From the IMG/VR virus record IMGVR_UViG_3300035704_000001, positions 86,823-150,822 of that record: a DNA stretch of 64,000 bases. One strand, given 5' to 3'. The DNA is from a virus. The translations under genes and the position numbers were made by a program. Each line of letters starts with the position of its first letter. Within the stretch, counting starts at the first letter, position 1. Positions 7,622 to 12,872 of the stretch are shown here, in pieces. The notes below the pieces were generated by a model. The model made no database searches. It was not told the origin of the DNA and saw only the letters and a list, made by a program, of their open reading frames with translations.

Positions 7622-7694
7622 GGGCGGGTAGGCCAGCGGGAGAGTCAGCCGCCCCAAAAGCGGTAGTGCGCGGGTTCGAATCCCGCCCCGCCCA
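7622..7694 (+). tRNA. tRNA with anticodon CAA (Leu UUG), class I fold, C33
   Basis: Acceptor GGGCGGG/CCCGCCC, anticodon stem GCCGC/GCGGT, loop CCCAAAA. The anticodon reads UUG, yet the variable region is only AGTGC, unlike normal leucine tRNAs with a long variable arm. Position 33 is C. The charging identity is therefore uncertain. Confidence 0.8.
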
Positions 7695-7792
7695 CGAACG
7701 GATGACACGGCCGTCCTGCGAATCCGTGTCCGGTCCCTCCCTGGGGAGGAACAAGGCCGTTACTCCGGGGAGAGCAAAGACCCCCGGCGCGA

Positions 7793-7864
7793 TGGGGTAT
7801 GGGGTAACCGGCAGCCCGGCGGACTCTGAATCCGTCAGTCTTGGTTCGAATCCAGGTACCTCAG
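7793..7864 (+). tRNA. tRNA-Gln(CTG)
   Basis: Acceptor TGGGGTA/TACCTCA, anticodon loop CTCTGAA, T-loop TTCGAAT, G73. The minus-strand gene at 7865 begins at the next base. Confidence 0.94.
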
Positions 7865-8335
7865 CTAGCTGGCCGCCGGCCAGCTGGACACGTCGTTCAC
7901 GGCGGTGTGGATCGTGTCGCTCAGCGGGGTCGGCCAGGGCACCGTGGGCAGGATGTAGCCGCGGAGCCGGATGGCGCCGTAGGCCTCGATCAGCCAGCGC
8001 AGGTAGGGCAGCGCCTGGAACTGCATCAGCTGGATCATGTCCGGGCTGGTGTACGGGCCGCCGCCGTCACTGACAGGCGGGCTGGTGGCTTCCAGCTCGC
8101 TGTCGGACGATCCGGTCTCCCCGGTCGAGACGGGCGGGAAGCCCTCGAAGTGCTTCCCGCCGGCGTTGTCGGTGTAGGCGACGACCCAGATCACGGTGTC
8201 ACCGGAGCCGGCCAGGGAGGCCACCTCGACGGGGCTCTGGGCCATGTTGAACATGGCCGCGAAGTTGATCCCGTCACCGGTGTCCGAATTCATGAAGGTG
8301 TCGATCTCGGCGTCAGTCGGAGGGGCGGTAGCCAT
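7865..8335 (-). CDS. Unknown protein encoded against the tRNA array
   Basis: 156 residues from ATG 8335, soluble, with no membrane segment. The middle is Ser/Thr/Gly-rich (VSTGETGSSDSELEATSPPVSDG) and the C-terminus carries PYLRWLIEAYGAIRLRGYILP. It resembles no family I can name. It stops on the base after tRNA-Gln and runs opposite to the tRNAs, so it must have its own promoter. Codon bias is typical of the window, supporting a real gene. Confidence 0.65.
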   Translation of the reverse strand: MATAPPTDAEIDTFMNSDTGDGINFAAMFNMAQSPVEVASLAGSGDTVIWVVAYTDNAGGKHFEGFPPVSTGETGSSDSELEATSPPVSDGGGPYTSPDMIQLMQFQALPYLRWLIEAYGAIRLRGYILPTVPWPTPLSDTIHTAVNDVSSWPAAS

Positions 8336-8384
8336 GGCCCTACCCTGGCCGGCTTCCGCGCCGCGCGCAATTGCGCGAGGTCAC

Positions 8385-8457
8385 GCCGGGGTAGCTCAAA
8401 TGGCAGAGCAGGCGTCTCGTAAACGTCAGGTTGAGGGTTCGATCCCGTCCTCCGGCT
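8385..8457 (+). tRNA. tRNA-Thr(CGT)
   Basis: Acceptor GCCGGGG/CTCCGGC, anticodon loop CTCGTAA, T-loop TTCGATC. The only threonine tRNA seen in the array. Confidence 0.94.
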
Positions 8458-8465
8458 CGATACAC

Positions 8466-8551
8466 GTCCGCGTGGCGGAATAGGCATACGCGCAGCCTTG
8501 AGGTGGCTGTGCTCCTAGCGGAGCGTGAGAGTTCAAGTCTCTCCGCGGACA
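8466..8551 (+). tRNA. tRNA-Leu(GAG)
   Basis: Class II with a GCTCC/GGAGC variable arm. Acceptor GTCCGCG/CGCGGAC, anticodon loop TTGAGGT. Confidence 0.95.
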
Positions 8552-8556
8552 CACGG

Positions 8557-8629
8557 TGGGGGTTAGCTCAATAGGCCGAGCAGCGGTCCTTGGTACCGCG
8601 GGATCGGGGTTCGAGTCCCTGGCCCCCAG
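8557..8629 (+). tRNA. tRNA-Gln(TTG), C33
   Basis: Acceptor TGGGGGT/GCCCCCA, anticodon stem GCGGT/ACCGC, loop CCTTGGT with C at position 33, G73. Confidence 0.92.
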
Positions 8630-8875
8630 CAGAATCAATCGCGGGCTGCGTGTCAGGAATCGTCAGGCCGGCGACAGATAGCTAGTAGGACCTGCCCTTC
8701 GGACCGGCGTCCGCGTGTCTTCGGTAAGGACGCGCCGCCCGGATCGGCACCGGGGAAGGGCTCAAGAGGGGGCGGCGCGTTCCGGCCTTCTGCCTCGTGC
8801 GGACGAGACTGGTCTCTCCCCGTGCAGGTTGTCTCTGGTGGTGGTTAGGCCAGCACCGCCGGACAGGGGCGCAAT
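8630..8875 (+). other. 246-nt inter-tRNA spacer with strong hairpin
   Basis: No tRNA or convincing frame. A long stem formed by GGACGCGCCGCCC (8728-8740) and GGGCGGCGCGTTCC (8770-8783), with a one-base bulge, dominates; a second hairpin GGTGGTG...CACCGCC follows at about 8838. Possible terminator or processing signal. Confidence 0.4.
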
Positions 8876-8949
8876 GCGGACGTGGCTCAGTCGGTTACGG
8901 CGCCACGTTGCCAACGTGGAGATCGCGAGTTCGAATCTCGCCGTCCGCA
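8876..8949 (+). tRNA. tRNA-Gly(GCC)
   Basis: Acceptor GCGGACG/CGTCCGC, anticodon stem CCACG/CGTGG, loop TTGCCAA with U33. Confidence 0.95.
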
Positions 8950-8951
8950 CT

Positions 8952-9004
8952 CAGGGATGAAACAGCAGCGGGCTGTAAAGCCGGTTCGACTCCGGTGATC
9001 CCTG
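8952..9004 (+). tRNA. 53-nt tRNA-Tyr-like gene without D-arm
   Basis: Acceptor CAGGGAT/ATCCCTG, anticodon loop CTGTAAA (GTA, Tyr) and T-arm CCGG-TTCGACT-CCGG are present. Only about eleven bases separate the acceptor from the anticodon arm and there is no long variable arm. A full tRNA-Tyr exists at 11701. This could be a minimal tRNA, a mimic or a decaying copy. Confidence 0.5.
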
Positions 9005-9009
9005 TTCGA

Positions 9010-9092
9010 GCGCTCGTGGCGAAACGGCATACGCGCACGGTTCAGGTCCGTGTGCCCGCGAGGGCGTAAGGGTTCAAATCCCTTCGAGCGCA
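9010..9092 (+). tRNA. tRNA-Leu(CAG)
   Basis: Class II. Acceptor GCGCTCG/CGAGCGC, anticodon loop TTCAGGT, variable arm GCCC/GGGC. Confidence 0.95.
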
Positions 9093-9153
9093 CGACATCC
9101 TGGCCGCTTCGACGGCCAGGACGCGGGCCCTGGCTCTGGCCAGGGCCCAGCAC

Positions 9154-9237
9154 GGAGGGCTGGCTCAGCGGCTACAGCGGCGCCCTGCTAAGGCGCAGGG
9201 GCTCCGGCCCTCACGGGTTCGAGTCCCGTGCCCTCCT
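9154..9237 (+). tRNA. tRNA-Ser(GCT)
   Basis: Class II. Acceptor GGAGGGC/GCCCTCC, anticodon loop CTGCTAA. CCA follows position 73 in the DNA. Confidence 0.95.
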
Positions 9238-9241
9238 CCAC

Positions 9242-9301
9242 GGGCTGTATGACACCGGCCGTGCCTGCCGGCAAAGGCGGGTTCGCCTCCCGTACGGTCC
9301 A
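9242..9301 (+). tRNA. 60-nt tRNA-like gene without D-arm, anticodon uncertain
   Basis: Acceptor GGGCTGT/ACGGTCC (two G-U pairs) and T-arm GCGGG-TTCGCCT-CCCGT are clear. The region between (GCCTGCCGGCAAAGG) has GCAAA as in tRNA-Cys but no regular seven-base loop. There is no D-stem. A full tRNA-Cys lies at 11905. Confidence 0.4.
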
Positions 9302-9305
9302 CCCT

Positions 9306-9392
9306 GGAGGGTTCGCCTAGTGGCCTATGGCGCACGCCTGGAAAGCGTGTTGGGTGGCGACACCCTCGCGGGTTCGACTCCCGCACCCTCCT
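9306..9392 (+). tRNA. tRNA-Ser(GGA)
   Basis: Class II. Acceptor GGAGGGT/ACCCTCC, anticodon loop CTGGAAA, variable arm GGGTG/CACCC. Confidence 0.95.
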
Positions 9393-9467
9393 CTGGTCTC
9401 GTTCGTGACTCCGTATTAGGGGTGTGTTACCGTCACGATACGGTCCGTCACGGAAAGGGAGTTCATC

Positions 9468-9593
9468 ATGCGTCGCAGGTTTATCGCCGGGATCATTCTC
9501 CTGGGTGCACTGCTCGGAGGAGCAGCCGCTACCGGAGGGGCTGCTTCCGCAGCCGCTCATTCAGCTCCCGGAACGGTCTATTACCACGGCTGA
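9468..9593 (+). CDS. 41-residue secreted peptide inside the tRNA array
   Basis: ATG preceded by AAAGGGAG. The translation starts MRRRFIAGIILLGALLGG, a basic N-terminus plus hydrophobic core, then AATGGAASAAAHS with likely signal-peptidase sites, leaving a tail of about ten residues ending PGTVYYHG. Upstream is a repeated CCGTCACG element that may be a promoter or operator. It is the only plus-strand protein gene inside the array apart from the nuclease. A secreted or membrane-anchored micropeptide is likely; function unknown. Confidence 0.65.
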   Translation: MRRRFIAGIILLGALLGGAAATGGAASAAAHSAPGTVYYHG

Positions 9594-9605
9594 GCTGAAT
9601 TGACC

Positions 9606-9666
9606 AGGCAGACCCGGGTGTCTTCGAGACGGGGTACCCCGTCAGGCGCACACCGGGTCTGCCTGC
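9606..9666 (+). terminator. Long hairpin after the secreted peptide
   Basis: CAGGCAGACCCGG and CCGGGTCTGCCTG pair over 13 bp, extended by TGT/ACA, enclosing a loop with its own ACGGGGTACCCCGT hairpin. CTTTC follows. Likely terminator for the peptide gene or a tRNA-processing barrier. Confidence 0.6.
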
Positions 9667-9672
9667 TTTCCT

Positions 9673-9755
9673 GGGGGGTTCGCCTAGTGGCCTATGGCGC
9701 CGGTCCCGAAAACCGAAGGGGGAAACCCCCGTGGGTTCGAATCCCACACCCCCCT
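9673..9755 (+). tRNA. tRNA-Ser(CGA), C33
   Basis: Class II. Acceptor GGGGGGT/ACCCCCC, loop CCCGAAA with C at position 33, variable arm GGGGG/CCCCC. CCA follows position 73. Confidence 0.92.
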
Positions 9756-9759
9756 CCAA

Positions 9760-9834
9760 GGGCAGGCAGCATCGACAGGTTCGAGCGCTCGTCTGATAAA
9801 CGAGAGGGTGGAGGTTCAAATCCTCCCCTGCCCA
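9760..9834 (+). tRNA. tRNA-Ile(GAT)
   Basis: Acceptor GGGCAGG/CCTGCCC, anticodon stem CTCGT/ACGAG around CTGATAA, T-loop TTCAAAT. CCA is encoded after A73. The D-arm is irregular. Confidence 0.93.
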
Positions 9835-9838
9835 CCAC

Positions 9839-9913
9839 GGCGGTATAGCTCAGCTGGTCAGAGCGCCCCACTCATAATGGGAGAGGCCGCTGGTTCGAGT
9901 CCAGCTACCGCCA
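9839..9913 (+). tRNA. tRNA-Met(CAT), elongator type
   Basis: Acceptor GGCGGTA/TACCGCC, loop CTCATAA, T-loop TTCGAGT. It lacks the three G-C pairs of an initiator anticodon stem in the usual position. Confidence 0.9.
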
Positions 9914-9917
9914 CTCC

Positions 9918-9989
9918 GGGCTGTTAACTCAGTGGCAGAGTCTTCGACTTTTAATCGAGTGGTCCGGGGTTCGATCCCCCGACAGCCCA
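9918..9989 (+). tRNA. tRNA-Lys(TTT)
   Basis: Acceptor GGGCTGT/ACAGCCC, anticodon loop CTTTTAA, CCA encoded after A73. Confidence 0.95.
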
Positions 9990-9993
9990 CCAG

Positions 9994-10067
9994 GCGCCCG
10001 TAGCTCAGCCGGACAGAGCTGCTGCCTTCTAAGCAGCGGGCCGCGGGTTCGAATCCTGCCGGGCGCG
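9994..10067 (+). tRNA. tRNA-Arg(TCT)
   Basis: Acceptor GCGCCCG/CGGGCGC, anticodon stem GCTGC/GCAGC around CTTCTAA. Reads the rare AGA codon. Confidence 0.95.
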
Positions 10068-10152
10068 CTAGCTGAGTGGTAATAATGGATGTGCCGGGCC
10101 TGGATGTGTGGGTTCCCTCCGGGGCTTCTCGCTTCCCGGGTCCGGTCTGTAT
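10068..10152 (+). other. Inter-tRNA spacer with D-arm-like remnant
   Basis: AGCTGAGTGGTAATAA near 10072 resembles a tRNA D-arm, and GTGGGTTCCC follows near 10108, but no acceptor, anticodon stem or T-arm can be completed. Possibly a decayed tRNA. Confidence 0.3.
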
Positions 10153-10227
10153 CGTCCCGTGGAGCAGCCAGGAGTGTTCGCCGCTCTCTCAAAGCGGAGG
10201 TCGAGGGTTCAAATCCCTTCGGGACGA
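10153..10227 (+). tRNA. tRNA-Glu(CTC)
   Basis: Acceptor CGTCCCG/CGGGACG, anticodon stem CCGCT/AGCGG around CTCTCAA, T-loop TTCAAAT. Confidence 0.93.
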
Positions 10228-10291
10228 CATCACGGGCTAGTTCCCGGCCAATGTGCCGGGGAGCCGAGGCCGGCGGTCCCACCGGCCATCA

Positions 10292-10365
10292 GGCCCCATG
10301 GAGCTAAAAGAGCAGGCCACCGCCCTTTCAAGGCGGGGGTGCGGGTTCGAGTCCCGCTGGGGCTG
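10292..10365 (+). tRNA. tRNA-Glu(TTC)
   Basis: Acceptor GGCCCCA/TGGGGCT, anticodon stem CCGCC/GGCGG around CTTTCAA, T-loop TTCGAGT. Confidence 0.94.
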
Positions 10366-10367
10366 CT

Positions 10368-10438
10368 GCGGAGGGGGTTCGGTCACCCGACTAGGCCTCA
10401 TAAGCCTGGGGACGCAGGTTCAAATCCTTGCCTCCGCT
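10368..10438 (+). tRNA. tRNA with anticodon CAT (Met or Ile2)
   Basis: Acceptor GCGGAGG/CCTCCGC, anticodon stem TAGGC/GCCTG around CTCATAA, T-loop TTCAAAT with an imperfect T-stem. The paired first base argues against initiator. A CAT anticodon modified to lysidine would read AUA. Confidence 0.85.
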
Positions 10439-10443
10439 ACCAA

Positions 10444-10515
10444 TCCGGTATCCGTTAATCGGTAAACGAGCTGACCGTTAATCAGCCCCTCTTGGTTCGA
10501 GTCCAAGTACCGGAG
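10444..10515 (+). tRNA. tRNA-Asn(GTT), C33
   Basis: Acceptor TCCGGTA/TACCGGA, anticodon stem GCTGA/TCAGC, loop CCGTTAA with C at position 33, G73. Confidence 0.93.
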
Positions 10516-10529
10516 CGCAGGTAAATCAG

Positions 10530-10604
10530 GAGCCAGTGGAGCAGCTTGGAGTGCTCGTCTCCCCGTCAAGGAGAAGACCGCGGGTTCAAATCCCGTCTGG
10601 CCCG
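10530..10604 (+). tRNA. tRNA-Asp(GTC), C33
   Basis: Acceptor GAGCCAG/CTGGCCC with one A-C mismatch, anticodon stem TCTCC/GGAGA, loop CCGTCAA with C at position 33, G73. Confidence 0.92.
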
Positions 10605-10605
10605 C

Positions 10606-10797
10606 TCAGAACAGCCCGTGGCCGCCGGCCTTGGCCCGGCGCATCCGCTCGCGGCTCTCGTAGCTGCCGAGCTGGTTGAAGCCCCAGACCCGGCCCATGC
10701 GCATCCCGATGGTCAGCGCGATGACGGCAATGATGATCGCGCCGACCGGGCCGAACAGGGCCCAGGCGACGATGAGGAGGAGAACTCCGAGCAGCAC
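10606..10797 (-). CDS. Small membrane protein encoded against the tRNA array
   Basis: 63 residues if begun at GTG 10797: MLLGVLLLIVAWALFGPVGA then IIIAVIALTIGMRMG, two hydrophobic stretches, followed by a basic tail (SRERMRRAKAGGHGLF). It stops two bases after tRNA-Asp, the second of three minus-strand genes placed this way. A longer upstream frame exists without a credible start. Confidence 0.6.
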   Translation of the reverse strand: MLLGVLLLIVAWALFGPVGAIIIAVIALTIGMRMGRVWGFNQLGSYESRERMRRAKAGGHGLF

Positions 10798-10833
10798 GTC
10801 ATTGACGGTACATAACTGATAGCAGTTTGACCA

Positions 10834-10905
10834 GGGCGGGTGGCGCAGCGGGAGCGCGCTTCCCCGACAAGGAAGAGGCCGCCAGTTCAATCCTGGCCCC
10901 GCCCA
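10834..10905 (+). tRNA. tRNA-Val(GAC), C33
   Basis: Acceptor GGGCGGG/CCCGCCC, anticodon stem CTTCC/GGAAG, loop CCGACAA with C at position 33. Confidence 0.93.
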
Positions 10906-10908
10906 CGC

Positions 10909-10939
10909 TTGACACCAGCAGTAGTCAGTAGGTTACTGT
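10909..10939 (+). promoter_or_regulatory. Internal promoter of the tRNA array
   Basis: TTGACA at 10909 with TACTGT at 10934 or GTTACT at 10932 as -10. TGAC...GTCA half-sites recur, spaced wider (TGACACCAGCAGTAGTCA) than in the other operator-promoters. It would re-initiate transcription for the last seven tRNAs and the nuclease. Confidence 0.5.
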
Positions 10940-10951
10940 TGGCGAGTTCAA

Positions 10952-11024
10952 GCGCTCCTAGCTCAGCGGATAGAGCGGCCGACTACGGATCGGCAGGTGC
11001 GGGGTTCGAGTCCCTGGGAGCGCG
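10952..11024 (+). tRNA. tRNA-Arg(ACG)
   Basis: Acceptor GCGCTCC/GGAGCGC, anticodon stem GCCGA/TCGGC around CTACGGA. Would need A34 to inosine editing to read CGC. Confidence 0.95.
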
Positions 11025-11027
11025 CGA

Positions 11028-11079
11028 GACCCCGGTCCTGCAACGGCGCAAGCCGGCCGGCAGATCCGGCGCCGGGGTC
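11028..11079 (+). terminator. Terminator-like hairpin
   Basis: GACCCCGG/CCGGGGTC outer stem with inner GCCGGCCGGC structure, followed by CGTCTTTC. Confidence 0.6.
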
Positions 11080-11088
11080 CGTCTTTCA

Positions 11089-11135
11089 GGGCGCATAGCT
11101 CAGCAGGAGAGCGGCTGGTACAGTGCCAACAGGTC
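11089..11135 (+). pseudogene. 5' part of a tRNA, truncated beside the nuclease gene
   Basis: Acceptor-like GGGCGCA, TA, D-arm GCTC/GAGC and the anticodon-stem-like GCTGG/CCAAC around TACAGTG are present, then AGGTC, but no T-arm or 3' acceptor follows. The nuclease coding sequence begins at once. Confidence 0.6.
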
Positions 11136-11149
11136 TGTATGCTGGGATA

Positions 11150-11560
11150 GTGAACGGTAATACGAATAGCAACAGCGTCGGTGCTCGAACCGAGGGCATG
11201 ATCATGGCGGCGTTGCTTCGTGCAGGTAAGACTGTCCTTACCCCGTTCGGGGTCCAGCGCTATGACCTGGTATTCGAGGATGAATCAGGATTCCACCGGG
11301 TTCAGTGCAAGACAGGCCGTCTAAAGGACGGGGCTATAGTGTTCGAGACCTGCAGCCGCCACAGTAGAACACTTCAGCGAACCTCATACCACGGGCACGC
11401 GGACTTCTTCGGCGTGTACTACCCGGGAGGGGATGCTTGTTACTTGATACCGATCGAATTGGTGGGTCAGACGCAGGGCAGTATCCGGATCGTGCAGACG
11501 AAGAACAGCCAGGCCAAAGGCGTCTTGAACGCCGAGCAATTTGTAATAATGTCCAGTTAG
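11150..11560 (+). CDS. PD-(D/E)XK homing-type endonuclease
   Basis: 136 residues. The pattern GARTEGMIMAALLRAGKTVLTPFG, RYDLVFED and RVQCKTGRLKDG matches the PD-(D/E)XK family found as homing endonucleases in cyanobacterial tRNA introns (PDDEXK_5 type): an acidic residue in TEG, D in YDLV, and the QxK triad. SYHGHADFFGVYYPG and CYLIPIEL also fit. GTG 11150 is chosen because homologous sequence starts there. The gene lies between a truncated tRNA and tRNA-Val(CAC), overlapping the first ten bases of the latter. Its codons are visibly richer in A and T than the surroundings, a sign of separate origin. Confidence 0.85.
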   Translation: MNGNTNSNSVGARTEGMIMAALLRAGKTVLTPFGVQRYDLVFEDESGFHRVQCKTGRLKDGAIVFETCSRHSRTLQRTSYHGHADFFGVYYPGGDACYLIPIELVGQTQGSIRIVQTKNSQAKGVLNAEQFVIMSS

Positions 11561-11622
11561 CTCAGCGGGAGAGCGCTGCCCCCACACGGCAGGCGTCGGG
11601 AGTTCGACCCTCTCACTGGACA
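11551..11622 (+). tRNA. tRNA-Val(CAC), C33
   Basis: Acceptor GTCCAGT/ACTGGAC, anticodon stem CTGCC/GGCAG, loop CCCACAC with C at position 33. CCA encoded. Its first ten bases encode the end of the nuclease. Confidence 0.93.
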
Positions 11623-11626
11623 CCAT

Positions 11627-11696
11627 GGTGGTTGTAGCTCAAGGTAGAGCCCGGGGTTGTGAGCCCCGGAGGTGCGGGTCGTACCCGTCAATCACC
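11627..11696 (+). tRNA. tRNA-His(GTG), shortened T-loop
   Basis: G-1 faces C73 as in histidine tRNAs. Acceptor GTGGTTG/CAATCAC, anticodon loop TTGTGAG, CCA encoded. The T-stem GCGGG/CCCGT encloses only TCGTA, five bases instead of seven. Confidence 0.9.
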
Positions 11697-11700
11697 CCAA

Positions 11701-11781
11701 GGCGGAGTAACCCTAGAGGCAAGGGAGCGGCCTGTAAAGCCGTGGTCTTCGATACGGCAGGTTCGATTCCTGCGTCCGCCA
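11701..11781 (+). tRNA. tRNA-Tyr(GTA)
   Basis: Class II. Acceptor GGCGGAG/GTCCGCC with one G-G mismatch, anticodon loop CTGTAAA, variable arm around GGTCTTCGATAC. Confidence 0.93.
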
Positions 11782-11821
11782 CTGCACAGCGATCTACCGG
11801 AGTTCTTCCGGGGATCTACCA

Positions 11822-11893
11822 GCGCCCGTAGCTCAGGGGATAGAGCTGCGGCCTCCGGAGCCGTGAGCGGGAGTTCGAATCTCTCCGGGCGCG
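11822..11893 (+). tRNA. tRNA-Arg(CCG)
   Basis: Acceptor GCGCCCG/CGGGCGC, anticodon stem GCGGC/GCCGT around CTCCGGA, T-loop TTCGAAT. Confidence 0.95.
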
Positions 11894-11904
11894 CGTACGA
11901 TAAT

Positions 11905-11976
11905 GGCGGTGTGGCCGAGTGGCCCAGGCGTGCGCCTGCAAAGCGCACTACACGAGTTCGATTCTCGTCTCCGCCT
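11905..11976 (+). tRNA. tRNA-Cys(GCA)
   Basis: Acceptor GGCGGTG/CTCCGCC with one mismatch, anticodon stem TGCGC/GCGCA around CTGCAAA, U73 with CCA encoded. Confidence 0.94.
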
Positions 11977-11985
11977 CCAACCAAG

Positions 11986-12011
11986 AAGGGACTCCCCGAA
12001 GGGAGTCCCTT
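11986..12011 (+). terminator. Hairpin near the array end
   Basis: AAGGGACTCCC and GGGAGTCCCTT form a perfect 11-bp stem with CGAA loop, followed by TGAT. One more tRNA follows, so read-through or processing must occur. Confidence 0.75.
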
Positions 12012-12013
12012 GA

Positions 12014-12086
12014 TGGCCCGTGGTCCAGCGGACACGGATAGCTGCCTCCTAAGCGGCGGACGCGGGTTCGAATCCCGCCGGGCCAG
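12014..12086 (+). tRNA. tRNA-Arg(CCT)
   Basis: Acceptor TGGCCCG/CGGGCCA, anticodon stem GCTGC/GCGGC around CTCCTAA, G73. Last tRNA of the array. Confidence 0.95.
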
Positions 12087-12111
12087 CCCAGGTGCTCACG
12101 CTGCGGCAGTA

Positions 12112-12663
12112 TCAGTTGCCCGGAACCGTGAAGACCTCATCCGCGGCCGCGCCCGGGTTGACGGTGACGCTGACCGGGGCCGGGTCGGAGATCGGCGTGG
12201 CGCCGTCCGGGCCGAGCAGCGGGGAGCCGTCGGAGGCGGTGGCGTGCACGCTCAGCTGCGCAGTGCCCTCGGCCACCTCGGTGAGCGGGAACTGCAGGGT
12301 GCCCACGCCGTTGGCGTCGGAGGCCGCGGTGGCGTCGCCGACGTTCAGGATGCTGGTGTCGCTGGACGAGGCTACCGCGGTCGCGCCGTCCGGCGGCGGA
12401 ACGGCGTCTCCGTGGTCGTCGGTGAATGACAGGACGGCTACCGCGTTGGCGGAGTCGACGGTCAGAGGCATGAGGTCTCCCTTGATCTTGAGGTGCATGT
12501 GCGCCGGTGCCGTGGACCCGGTGAGAGCCGGGACCAGCTGCCTGGCATAATCGGCCAGCCTCTGGGGCGTCAGATCCCAGTGGCCGGTGTGGACGCGGGC
12601 CGCCGCGGCGAGCGCTGCGATCCGCATCTGGTCTCTGCGCTGCCTGTCCAGGCTGTCAGTCAC
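12112..12663 (-). CDS. Ig-like-domain protein, unknown function
   Basis: 183 residues from GTG 12663. The N-terminal 65 residues are helical and basic. The rest (DSANAVAVLSFTDDHGD, NVGDATAASDANGVGTLQFPLTEVAEGTAQLSVHATASDG) has the alternating pattern of a bacterial Ig-like beta-sandwich. Phages use such domains on capsid or tail surfaces to bind carbohydrates. It is the third minus-strand gene at the array, ending 26 nt after the last tRNA. Confidence 0.65.
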   Translation of the reverse strand: MTDSLDRQRRDQMRIAALAAAARVHTGHWDLTPQRLADYARQLVPALTGSTAPAHMHLKIKGDLMPLTVDSANAVAVLSFTDDHGDAVPPPDGATAVASSSDTSILNVGDATAASDANGVGTLQFPLTEVAEGTAQLSVHATASDGSPLLGPDGATPISDPAPVSVTVNPGAAADEVFTVPGN

Positions 12664-12787
12664 CCGGGACAGCTTAGCCAGCTGGCCAGCTGGCCGGCAG
12701 CTGATTCGCTCACCTGGCCGCGGTTACTGGACGTACTGGTGGGGTTGCGCTACGCTGACCGTGCCAAGGGGATGCCGACGCATCTCT

Positions 12788-12847
12788 GGGGCGGCCGGTC
12801 CCGGGCTCGTTCATCGACAAGTCATCCGCATGAGGGCCGGCCGCCCC
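12788..12847 (+). terminator. Strong hairpin before the portal operon
   Basis: GGGGCGGCCGG and CCGGCCGCCCC pair perfectly over 11 bp around a 38-nt loop, in the 209-nt spacer between the divergent genes at 12663 and 12873. Confidence 0.55.
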
Positions 12848-12860
12848 GGGCACGGGCTCC

Positions 12861-12872
12861 GATATCACCGGC
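12861..12872 (+). promoter_or_regulatory. Start-adjacent GATTA motif
   Basis: GATATCACCGGC directly before ATG 12873. No Shine-Dalgarno sequence. Confidence 0.5.

Noticed and set aside
10068-10152. Another tRNA between Arg(TCT) and Glu(CTC)
   Set aside because: Only a D-arm-like stretch is visible; acceptor and T-arm cannot be completed.
6030-12086. CRISPR array, because of many regularly spaced repeats such as GGTTCGAATCCC
   Set aside because: The repeats are tRNA T-arms with tRNA folds around them; spacers are not uniform and no cas genes are present.
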